Shown here piece by piece: positions 35,143-42,172 of a stretch of 42,809 nucleotides of DNA. The stretch's first letter is position 1. Every line of letters starts with the position of its first letter. Source of the stretch: DATNFP01 sp035606335 (GTDB taxonomy: Bacteria > Bacteroidota > Bacteroidia > Chitinophagales > Chitinophagaceae); assembly GCA_035606335.1 (NCBI GenBank), contig DATNFP010000172.1, positions 1 through 42,809 of the forward strand, read 5' to 3'. The position numbers and the translations under genes were made by a program. The notes below the pieces were generated by a model. That model saw only the letters and a list, made by a program, of their open reading frames with translations. It was not told the origin of the DNA and searched no databases.

Positions 35143-35487
35143 TCAGAACTTTCCAAAAGTCACTATCAGGCCGCCAATAATAATCATTGCCCCTCCTGTG
35201 ATAACAGAAGCTGAAGGCACGGTACGGAAGATGATGTAGTTAATAACCTGCCACATGATAAAGAGCGTAGAAATATATAGCCCCACTACTTTGCCAAATT
35301 CAATTGGTGCAAGGTTGACCATAAAGCCATATCCCAATAATAGTACGGCGCCTACAACGACACAAATTATCCTATATAAGCCTGTGTATTCATAAATAGA
35401 TCTTCTTACAAGAGCATCGCCTGTTGCCTCTAATGCCGTAGCAACTATGAGTAAGAGTACCATCAATAGTATATCATTCGTCTTCAT
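35143..35487 (-). CDS. SMR/EamA-like small membrane transporter
   Basis: A 114-residue protein with four predicted transmembrane helices: about 5-24, 35-55, 62-84 and 88-110. The sequence from NLAPIEFGKVVGLYISTLFI to VITGGAMIIIGGLIVTF looks like the half-size drug/metabolite transporter superfamily. The third-helix W and the glycine-rich fourth helix (ITGGAMIIIGGLI) fit. A glutamate in the first helix region (ALEATGDAL) could be the coupling residue of SMR pumps. A truncated duplicate of its 3' half lies 2.4 kb downstream at 32741-32924. Confidence 0.85.
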   Translation of the reverse strand: MKTNDILLMVLLLIVATALEATGDALVRRSIYEYTGLYRIICVVVGAVLLLGYGFMVNLAPIEFGKVVGLYISTLFIMWQVINYIIFRTVPSASVITGGAMIIIGGLIVTFGKF

Positions 35488-35509
35488 GGAGAAACTATTA
35501 TATCAACTG

Positions 35510-35517
35510 CAAAAATA
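35510..35517 (-). promoter_or_regulatory. Candidate -7 promoter element for the SMR-like gene
   Basis: On the minus strand this is TATTTTTG, matching TAnnTTTG, 22 bp upstream of the start. A weak TTTA is present at 18 bp spacing. Confidence 0.3.
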
Positions 35518-35676
35518 ACAAAGCTTATGAAGAGCTAAAATATCATGCAAAATGACACTGATGATAGTTAATACTTTCTTGTGCAGAACAATAAATTTTC
35601 GATATGGAAGTTTATTATGCACCTATGCGAATATTTCTACACGGATATTTAAAACCAAACTCAAATTTTAAACCGC

Positions 35677-36699
35677 ATGAAACCAAACATTTTCCGTGTG
35701 TTGGCATTACTATGCCTTCCTCTTGCTACACAAGCACAACCTATTATTACCAGCAGTGACTACAGCCCTGTGGCAGGCGAGACTTTCCTCATCGGTATCT
35801 GTAGCCCGATGGGCATATCACCCAGCAGTTTGGGTGCAGGTGTAATCTGGGATTTTTCGTCGTTGGCTATAACATTTACTGGCTCTACACATTATATCAG
35901 TTGCTCCGCCACACCTTTTTGCAGTCTTTTTCCGGGCAGTACGACTGCCGGCTATTCAATTCCAACTTCAGGCACTGTAACCGATACCACTTTTATATAT
36001 TACATCAACTCGGATACCGCATTTGAAAGAATAGGATTTTGCCATGTTGGGGACACTACTACCTATATCACAGGTGTTGATATTCTCAAATATCCTTTTA
36101 ATTATAACGATTCTAAACAAGATACATTTTATGGCATAAGGAATAGCAATATCGCTGGTTTAGATATAAAAGAGCGGATACTTCAAAGGCTTACTTATGA
36201 CGCCTACGGAACGCTGAAGTTGCCTACCGGAACATATACTAATGTAGCGCGCCTACATCGATACATAGTGTCGCAAGATAGCTCTGTTGCTTTAGGCAGT
36301 TATTTCACTGTAGACTCATCTGAACAATATGAGTGGTATATAGCAGGGTACCACAACCCAATACTTTCCATAGCCGTATTAGGAGACTCTACCATAGGAG
36401 TGTCCTATTCGGAGCGAGCAGCAGAAGGTGTAGATAATGTGTCTGCGACAGCAACAACCATAAATGTTTATCCTATACCAGCACATGATAAACTAAACGT
36501 GCAATATCAAGCCGGGAATGCGCCTGTACAAATATGGCTCACGGATATGTCAGGAAAAATACTTTTGCAAAATACCGGAAGAAGCGGTACAGGCAACAAT
36601 GTCACTACACTTAATACAGGTATGTTTGCGCCGGGTATTTATTTACTAAGGGTATATACAGGAAATGAGGTAGTGGTAAAAAAAGTAATTATAGAATAG
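35677..36699 (+). CDS. Secreted protein with type A T9SS sorting domain
   Basis: A 340-residue secreted protein. The signal peptide (residues 1-20, LCLPLATQAQ) leads to a body of about 240 residues that is Thr/Ser/Tyr-rich and beta-like, with no enzyme motif that I recognise. The last 80 residues, from INVYPIPAHDKLNVQYQ through DMSGKILLQNTG to APGIYLLRVYTGNEVVVKKV, are the type A (Por secretion) sorting domain. It is therefore a type IX cargo, unlike the type B protein at 11396-15736. A clear terminator follows the stop. Confidence 0.9.
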   Translation: MKPNIFRVLALLCLPLATQAQPIITSSDYSPVAGETFLIGICSPMGISPSSLGAGVIWDFSSLAITFTGSTHYISCSATPFCSLFPGSTTAGYSIPTSGTVTDTTFIYYINSDTAFERIGFCHVGDTTTYITGVDILKYPFNYNDSKQDTFYGIRNSNIAGLDIKERILQRLTYDAYGTLKLPTGTYTNVARLHRYIVSQDSSVALGSYFTVDSSEQYEWYIAGYHNPILSIAVLGDSTIGVSYSERAAEGVDNVSATATTINVYPIPAHDKLNVQYQAGNAPVQIWLTDMSGKILLQNTGRSGTGNNVTTLNTGMFAPGIYLLRVYTGNEVVVKKVIIE

Positions 36700-36708
36700 G
36701 CATAAAGG

Positions 36709-36739
36709 AGCCGCCTCAAAAAATTAATTTGAGGCGGCT
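36709..36739 (+). terminator. Intrinsic terminator after the type A T9SS gene
   Basis: A perfect 12-bp stem AGCCGCCTCAAA / TTTGAGGCGGCT (36709-36720, 36728-36739) with a 7-base loop is followed by TTTTATT. Confidence 0.88.
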
Positions 36740-36761
36740 TTTATTATACAGCAATATGCAC

Positions 36762-36854
36762 TCACTTCATCATTTTCCTAAACAACTTCAAAATGACAAA
36801 TAATATGATAAGGCAAATAATTATCACACCCGCATATAGTATAAATACCTTCAT
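36762..36854 (-). CDS. Possible 30-residue single-pass membrane peptide
   Basis: A short frame of 30 codons: MKVFILYAGVIIICLIILFV, then a basic end ILKLFRKMMK. It is one hydrophobic helix followed by positive charges, the layout of real small membrane proteins and also a shape that arises by chance in AT-rich DNA. A 16-of-19 match to the Fur box consensus lies 40-59 bp upstream of its start, exactly where a promoter would be. No Shine-Dalgarno is seen, which is common in this phylum. No family is recognised. Confidence 0.35.
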   Translation of the reverse strand: MKVFILYAGVIIICLIILFVILKLFRKMMK

Positions 36855-36894
36855 AGCCTAAACTTACGCTATTGCATTCAGGAATTCCGTGCCA

Positions 36895-36913
36895 CAAAAT
36901 GATAATCATTATT
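36895..36913. promoter_or_regulatory. Candidate Fur box
   Basis: The 19 bases here match the Fur consensus GATAATGATAATCATTATC at 16 of 19 positions, with the whole central 11-base palindrome ATGATAATCAT intact. It lies 40-59 bp upstream of the tiny membrane ORF on the minus strand and about 90 bp upstream of the VOC gene on the plus strand. Iron control of either is an inference. Confidence 0.45.
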
Positions 36914-36971
36914 GTCGCAAATCTCCCACCATTTGTCTTGTTCTCTCCCGGTGCGTTATGATGATCGTATT

Positions 36972-36979
36972 TAACTTTG
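36972..36979 (+). promoter_or_regulatory. Candidate -7 promoter element for the VOC gene
   Basis: TAACTTTG matches TAnnTTTG exactly and ends 22 bp before the ATG at 37002. No -33 TTTG is at the right distance. Confidence 0.4.
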
Positions 36980-37001
36980 TTCCTATAAAAATTTAAAAGT
37001 T

Positions 37002-37478
37002 ATGCGTGCAAAAATCATACCGTTCCTGCTGTTCAACAATGAAGCTGAAGCAGCAGCAAATTATTATGTATCAGTATTCAAGGGGAAACTCCTGGACGTC
37101 AAAAAATATCCTCAAAATGGCCCTATGTCTGCCGATACAATAATGACAGCCACCTTTGAGATATTTGGGATGACCATGACTGCCCTGAACTGGGGCCAGG
37201 AGGCCAAATACATGGAAACCATTTCTTTCGCCATTGAACCAGATACCCAGGAAGAGGTGGACTATTACTGGAATACCCTGATAGCAGATGGCGGCCAGGA
37301 AGGACCATGCGGCTGGCTAAAAGATAAATACGGCGTTTCCTGGCAGATAGCTCCCGAAATACTTCCACGCCTGATGAACGATAGTGATCCTAAAAAGGCA
37401 ACCGCTGTCATGCAAACCATGATGAAAATGAAAAAGATCGTGATCAAAGACATACAGAAGGCGTATGATAACGCCTGA
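37002..37478 (+). CDS. VOC-family (PhnB-like) protein
   Basis: A 158-residue protein of the vicinal-oxygen-chelate superfamily, PhnB/3-demethylubiquinone-methyltransferase-like subgroup, of unknown function. IIPFLLFNNEAEAAANYYVS and MTMTALNWGQEAKYMETISF are typical, as is the CGWLKDKYGVSWQIAPEILP segment. The metal ligands of true VOC enzymes are not conserved in this subgroup (a serine/asparagine often replaces a histidine), so it may bind a ligand and not catalyse. It stands alone, with its own -7 element. Confidence 0.88.
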   Translation: MRAKIIPFLLFNNEAEAAANYYVSVFKGKLLDVKKYPQNGPMSADTIMTATFEIFGMTMTALNWGQEAKYMETISFAIEPDTQEEVDYYWNTLIADGGQEGPCGWLKDKYGVSWQIAPEILPRLMNDSDPKKATAVMQTMMKMKKIVIKDIQKAYDNA

Positions 37479-37704
37479 AACATAGGCTACTAGAAATCAA
37501 CAAAAATGCCGCCACTATTAGTTGTCATTACAATACTTGCAGTTGTATTTAACAACCTGTAGTAATATTTTATTACTAACTGGAATTTATCTTAATTGAG
37601 GTTGAAATGTAGTTTTAAAATGCGGAATATTATTTTCCATTAAAGTTTTAGATATTTGAATTGAAAACGTACTTTTTTTCTATACAGATGTCCAGCCTTA
37701 TATT

Positions 37705-38190
37705 ATGCCAAAATTCAAAGCTTGTATAGAAATAATAGGTATCAATCCTTTTGTTTTTGTACCTGAAAATATTCTCCAGAAGTTATTTAAACAAAATAAT
37801 AAAGATAAAGGCCCGATCCCAATAAGAGGTACTATCAACGACAAGCCATACCAACAAACCCTGATCAAATACAAGGGAGCATGGAGACTTTACATAAATA
37901 CTTTTATGCTTGAAGATTCTCCGAGACGGGTTGGTGAAATCATTAAACTGACAATTGAATTTGATCCCGCTGACCGTACACTAACGCCACACCCTAAATT
38001 AACGGATGCTTTAATCAACAATCCACGAGCACAAAAAAAATTTGATGATCTTTCTCCGTCATTACAAAAAGAGATTGTCAGGTACATCTCATTTCTAAAA
38101 ACAGAAGGAAGCGTGGACAAGAATGTAACAAGGGCTATCAATTTCCTGCTGGGAAAGGAACGCTTTATAGGAAGAGAACCTATGAAATAA
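37705..38190 (+). CDS. YdeI/OmdA-type protein with DUF1905 domain
   Basis: A 161-residue protein combining an N-terminal DUF1905 domain (residues about 1-95: EIIGINPFVFVPENILQKLF, PIRGTINDKPYQQTLIKYKG, EDSPRRVGEIIKLTIEFDP) with a C-terminal bacteriocin-protection YdeI/OmdA-like helical part (FDDLSPSLQKEIVRYISFLK). The molecular function is unknown. The AraC regulator starts 2 bp after its stop, so the two should be one transcript. Confidence 0.85.
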   Translation: MPKFKACIEIIGINPFVFVPENILQKLFKQNNKDKGPIPIRGTINDKPYQQTLIKYKGAWRLYINTFMLEDSPRRVGEIIKLTIEFDPADRTLTPHPKLTDALINNPRAQKKFDDLSPSLQKEIVRYISFLKTEGSVDKNVTRAINFLLGKERFIGREPMK

Positions 38191-38192
38191 TT

Positions 38193-39029
38193 ATGCACGT
38201 AGAAAAACATATACCGGGATATCCACTATCCGATTTCATTCGGCATATGGTATATGTTAATGGTTCTCTGCCTGTCCCTTACATTAAAGAATTGCCGGAA
38301 GGATGCTTGAATTTAGTTATTGAACTCAATGAAAATTGCGTGGATACAGTCTATCCTGAAAACATTATTGGCAAAAAAATTGATATAAAAAATGCATGGT
38401 TCACCGGAATTCATAAACAGGCAATAACGTACAGGAACAACCCTGACTCCACAATCATAAGCATCCGCTTTACTCCAGGTGGTTTTTATTCGTTAACAGG
38501 AATACCCTTAACGGCGATAGACTATGTAGGGATAGAAGCAGAATTAGTATTAGGGTGTTCATTTAAGCATTTATATCAACAACTTATCAATGCTGCTTTA
38601 GTATCGGACAGGTTTACACTGATCGAAAACTTTTTCTTAAAGTATTTAATCAACGGAACCATTGATAATAGCCTGGTAATGTTCCTGCAAAGTAATATTA
38701 ATAAGCCCGTGGATTGGTTGGTATATAAATCCGGTTATTCCCAAAAACATCTTATTCATTTATTAAAAAAGCACACAGGCTTTTCACCCAAATACCTGAA
38801 AAGGATAAGTCGTTTTCACCAGGTAATAAATGATATTCAACGGTATAAAAAACAAATTGATTGGTTTATGGTCATGCATAAACATGATTTTTACGACCAG
38901 GCTCATTTGATAAAGGACTTCACTCATTTTTCAGGTATAAGCCCGACAGAATATCTAAAATCTCAATTGACATTAGAAGTAAACCAACTGGTGCCCGATA
39001 TGATTTTACAACCTCCAGACAACAAGTAA
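38193..39029 (+). CDS. AraC-family transcriptional regulator
   Basis: A 278-residue regulator. The N-terminal part (YPLSDFIRHMVYVNGSLPVP, ELPEGCLNLVIELNEN, ISIRFTPGGFYSLTGIPL) is the ligand-sensing DUF6597 type. The C-terminal part holds the two AraC helix-turn-helix units: KPVDWLVYKSGYSQKHLIHL followed by HTGFSPKYLKRISRFHQVIN, and HDFYDQAHLIKDFTHFSGIS with PTEYLKSQ. No effector can be read. Overlap-level spacing with the DUF1905 gene suggests co-regulation. It may also act on the epoxide hydrolase gene 95 bp downstream. Confidence 0.92.
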   Translation: MHVEKHIPGYPLSDFIRHMVYVNGSLPVPYIKELPEGCLNLVIELNENCVDTVYPENIIGKKIDIKNAWFTGIHKQAITYRNNPDSTIISIRFTPGGFYSLTGIPLTAIDYVGIEAELVLGCSFKHLYQQLINAALVSDRFTLIENFFLKYLINGTIDNSLVMFLQSNINKPVDWLVYKSGYSQKHLIHLLKKHTGFSPKYLKRISRFHQVINDIQRYKKQIDWFMVMHKHDFYDQAHLIKDFTHFSGISPTEYLKSQLTLEVNQLVPDMILQPPDNK

Positions 39030-39123
39030 CTTAAGATAATGTTTCTTTCATTTACAATTGGAGGTAAATTTTTTACAATGAAAAGAAAACCAATGTGGAT
39101 AGTTTTATACAAACTATATAACT

Positions 39124-40242
39124 ATGCCAGAAATAAAATCTTTTAAAATCGATGTACAGCAGAAAGTATTAGACGATTTAGCTTCAAGATTGAAAAATAC
39201 ACGATGGACAGATGAGCCGGAAAATGCAGGATGGAATTACGGTATCAATCCCAAATATTTACATGAGCTGGTAACCTATTGGCAGACATCTTACAATTGG
39301 AGAGACCAGGAAGCATTAATAAATACCTTGCCGCAATTTAAGACTGAGATAGATGGTATCAACATTCATTTTATACATGCAAAAGGGAAAGGAAAAAATG
39401 CTAAACCATTGCTCTTGACTCATGGCTGGCCTGACAGTTTTTACAGATTTCACAAGATTATACCCATCCTTACAGAGCAGTCATTTGACGTGATAATTCC
39501 ATCTGTTCCGGGTTTTGGATTTTCCGATAAAAAGCCGCAAAGCAGCGATAAAACAGCCCGGTTATGGGCAAAGCTTATGACGGAAGTTTTGGGGTATAAA
39601 TCATTTTTCGCTGCCGGTGGGGACATAGGCTCTACAATTAGCAAATCGCTGGCTAACCAATTCCCGGAATTGGTTTCTGCAATTCATTTAACTGATGTAG
39701 GCTATCCAAATGGACAAGAGGATTGGGCAACAATGTCGGCTCCGGAACAGGAATTCGGGAAATTTATCCAGCATTGGTTCTTTACTGAAGGGGCATATGC
39801 CCTCCTCCAGACAACCAAGCCGCAAACAGTAGGCTATGCTTTAAATGATTCACCTGTAGGGCTGGCAGCATGGATGATAGAAAAATTCCATGGTTGGTCA
39901 GGAAGACCAGATAATCTGGATGAGCATTTTACCAAGGATGAATTGATCACTAATGTTATGATATATTGGGTTACCGAAACTATCAATTCAGCTAATAGGA
40001 CCTACGCGGAAGAAGGCAGAGCATTATGGTCCGGAGGACTCAAATCGAACGAGAAGGTGAACGTTCCAACAGGAGTAGCTTTATTCCCGGGAGAAGCACC
40101 ATTTCCCAAAGAGTGGATCGACAGGAAGGTAAATGCGACGCATTTTACGAAAATGGAAGTCGGTGGGCACTTTGCTGCATTAGATGCGCCGGAAGCATTT
40201 GCCAAAGAATTAATTAGCTTTTTCACTTCAGTAGCTTTGTAA
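39124..40242 (+). CDS. Epoxide hydrolase-family alpha/beta hydrolase
   Basis: A 372-residue enzyme of the epoxide hydrolase family with the N-terminal EHN helical domain (residues about 4-105; LASRLKNTRWTDEPENAGWN). The oxyanion segment is HGWPDSFYRF, where a glycine is more usual than the aspartate. The nucleophile aspartate is in AAGGDIGSTISKSLA near residue 166. The ring-opening tyrosine is probably in IYWVTETINSANRTYAE, and the histidine is in VGGHFAALDAPEAFAKEL. It should hydrolyse an epoxide to a diol or a related ester. Substrate unknown. A hairpin terminator follows. Confidence 0.92.
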   Translation: MPEIKSFKIDVQQKVLDDLASRLKNTRWTDEPENAGWNYGINPKYLHELVTYWQTSYNWRDQEALINTLPQFKTEIDGINIHFIHAKGKGKNAKPLLLTHGWPDSFYRFHKIIPILTEQSFDVIIPSVPGFGFSDKKPQSSDKTARLWAKLMTEVLGYKSFFAAGGDIGSTISKSLANQFPELVSAIHLTDVGYPNGQEDWATMSAPEQEFGKFIQHWFFTEGAYALLQTTKPQTVGYALNDSPVGLAAWMIEKFHGWSGRPDNLDEHFTKDELITNVMIYWVTETINSANRTYAEEGRALWSGGLKSNEKVNVPTGVALFPGEAPFPKEWIDRKVNATHFTKMEVGGHFAALDAPEAFAKELISFFTSVAL

Positions 40243-40273
40243 ATAATTTTAAGATTAGAATAATAAATTAATG

Positions 40274-40316
40274 CTCCGGCGATGTAAGTATGGACTTTAT
40301 CGCCTGGAGTGTTTTT
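40274..40316 (+). terminator. Intrinsic terminator after the epoxide hydrolase gene
   Basis: CTCC-GGCGAT and ATCGCC-GGAG pair with a single bulged T (40274-40283 with 40299-40309), then TGTTTTT. A second small dyad TTTGAC / GTCAAA follows at 40314-40331. It ends the plus-strand gene before the convergent RDD gene. Confidence 0.7.
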
Positions 40317-40330
40317 GACCATATAGTCAA

Positions 40331-40355
40331 AGATTGCTTCGTATCTCACAATGAC
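40331..40355 (-). repeat. Short dispersed repeat of the GTCATTG...GAAGCAATC type
   Basis: On the minus strand this reads GTCATTGTGAGATACGAAGC followed by AATCT. It is close to the GTCATTGCGAGGAACGAAGC-type unit common in Bacteroidota intergenic DNA, here one copy. Confidence 0.5.
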
Positions 40356-40376
40356 CCTTATAAAAATGAAAATATC

Positions 40377-41099
40377 CTACTTCCTCGTCAAAAAATTATA
40401 ATCCTGCAATAACCTGTAGAGGAACTGGCGGGCATCCATATCGGTTTCGATATTTAATACTTCTTTTATACGGTCGGTAACCTGTAGAGTATAGAGATCT
40501 ACGTCCCTGCTGCTGCTTTTTATATCGAGCAGGTTGCGGATGCCATTTATATCGCGGTCGGAAAGCTGCATTACCTGGGGAAAGAGGGGCTTGTAGCCTT
40601 TGTCCTCTATCGGCATGTAAATGGTTTCTGAGAAATTTGCGGCGTATCGCTGATCTATCACCATAGTTCCTGCCACAAGGTCGCCGAGGCGCTGTGTGTA
40701 CGTGGTGAGTGCCGCGCTTAGCACTGCGGCTGTCCCGAGTGTACCCAACATATCCACCAACCGGAACATCCATCTTAGCAAATACTGGCTTAGCGTAGGC
40801 TCATTGCCATTCTTATCCATGACCTTGATACCCATCGTTTTTTTACCAAGCGACTGGCCATTCATAAAAACCTCAAACAACAGATGATACAACAGGTAAG
40901 GCAGGATCACCAGTAATATATATAAAACATTACTTAAATAACCGGAATCTTCGTTGGATACCAATACCCTGTACATTATATATGCAAAGGCATAAACGAT
41001 CACAATATCTATAAGCCAGGCCACCAGCCTTTTGTGGAAAGGAGCTATCCTGAATTCGAGGTCTATATTAAAAGGGGTAGATACAGTAACAATACTCAT
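40377..41099 (-). CDS. RDD-family membrane protein
   Basis: A 240-residue membrane protein. The start is set at ATG 41099 (MSIVTVSTPFNIDLEFRIA), because the 15 residues upstream in frame to 41144 are unlike the family. The RDD signature lies in FHKRLVAWLIDIVIVYAFAY, with three helices (about 25-45, 60-85, 125-150) and RLGDLVAGTMVIDQRYAANF after. The C-terminal about 80 residues are soluble and contain FPQVMQLSDRDINGIRNLLD and QFLYRLLQDYN, usual in the Bacteroidota form. It is divergent from SpoIIM, the first gene of the MoxR-type cluster. Confidence 0.92.
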   Translation of the reverse strand: MSIVTVSTPFNIDLEFRIAPFHKRLVAWLIDIVIVYAFAYIMYRVLVSNEDSGYLSNVLYILLVILPYLLYHLLFEVFMNGQSLGKKTMGIKVMDKNGNEPTLSQYLLRWMFRLVDMLGTLGTAAVLSAALTTYTQRLGDLVAGTMVIDQRYAANFSETIYMPIEDKGYKPLFPQVMQLSDRDINGIRNLLDIKSSSRDVDLYTLQVTDRIKEVLNIETDMDARQFLYRLLQDYNFLTRK

Positions 41100-41215
41100 A
41101 CAAGCACCCGGAATGTCACAAATGTAAATGTTTAGCTCCTGCAATCAATCATCGGCAATAAAGAATATATTAGCTCTGAAAATTGCATTAAATTGTAGCA
41201 CTATTCTGTATCAGC

Positions 41216-42172
41216 ATGCGGGAAGGACATTTTATAAAGCAAAATTTAGAGCGTTGGAACAGTTATGAAGAGCCTACCGAAGACCCTGATGAGGTAGCAA
41301 AGCGCTTCACATACCTGGTGGATGACCTTTCGTATGCAAAAACATTTTATCCATTCAGTAATACAGTACGCTATATCAACGGATTGGCAGCCAACATCTA
41401 TCTGTCCATCTACAAAAACAAAAAAGAAAAGACACACAGGATATTTACGTTCTGGAGCACGGAATTGCCGCTGATAATGAAGAAAAACCAGCGCACATTA
41501 TTATTCGCATTTCTGTTTTTTGCGGCATTTGTGATAATGGGCATTTTTTCAGCATCTAACGACCAGACATTTATAAGGGCAATATTAGGCGACAAATATG
41601 TAGATATGACCGAAAGGAATATAGCCAATGGCGACCCATTTGGCGTGTATAAAAACGGAAATGAGTTCCTGATGTTTGTGAGCATTGCCATTAATAACAT
41701 TTCGGTTGCGTTCAGATGTTTTGTTTCAGGAATATTTGTGTCTGTGGGCACACTGATCATCATGTACAGAAACGGGCTAATGCTGGGTACTTTTGAATAC
41801 ATGTTCTTTCACCATAACCTAGGTATACAATCGCTTCTGGTAGTATTTATTCACGGAACACTGGAGGTCTCGGCACTTGTAATATCAGGGGCTGCAGGAC
41901 TGATAATTGGGAATGCCATCCTCTTTCCAAAAACATATACACGCCTTCAGTCACTAATGATGGCGGCAAAGGATGGCGTAAAGATCATGATAGGGGTGGT
42001 TCCTATATTTGCCACTGCTGCTTTCTTTGAAGGGTTTGTAACACGACATACGGGAATGCCTGTATGGCTGAGCATCAGCATACTGACAGGATCGCTTGTC
42101 TTTATATTATGGTATTTTGTTTTCTATCCGATAAAAGTAAGTAAGAGATCAAAAAATGAGGTCCGGGCATAA
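41216..42172 (+). CDS. SpoIIM-like membrane protein (stage II sporulation protein M family)
   Basis: A 318-residue membrane protein of the SpoIIM/DUF95 family, present in non-sporulating Bacteroidota and usually next to RDD, DUF4129, MoxR and DUF58 genes. The N-terminus is a soluble helical part (MREGHFIKQNLERWNSYEEP), and five or more transmembrane helices follow. EVSALVISGAAGLIIGNAIL and the FHHNLGIQSLLVVFIHGTLE segment are characteristic. The function is unknown; a role in membrane-associated complex assembly is inferred. The next gene overlaps it by 17 bp. Confidence 0.92.
   Translation: MREGHFIKQNLERWNSYEEPTEDPDEVAKRFTYLVDDLSYAKTFYPFSNTVRYINGLAANIYLSIYKNKKEKTHRIFTFWSTELPLIMKKNQRTLLFAFLFFAAFVIMGIFSASNDQTFIRAILGDKYVDMTERNIANGDPFGVYKNGNEFLMFVSIAINNISVAFRCFVSGIFVSVGTLIIMYRNGLMLGTFEYMFFHHNLGIQSLLVVFIHGTLEVSALVISGAAGLIIGNAILFPKTYTRLQSLMMAAKDGVKIMIGVVPIFATAAFFEGFVTRHTGMPVWLSISILTGSLVFILWYFVFYPIKVSKRSKNEVRA

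Noticed and set aside
39078..39146. A 22-codon frame (MKRKPMWIVLYKLYNYARNK and two more residues) with GGAGG upstream
   Set aside because: It overlaps the epoxide hydrolase start, is very short, and has no supporting signal beyond a distant GGAGG.
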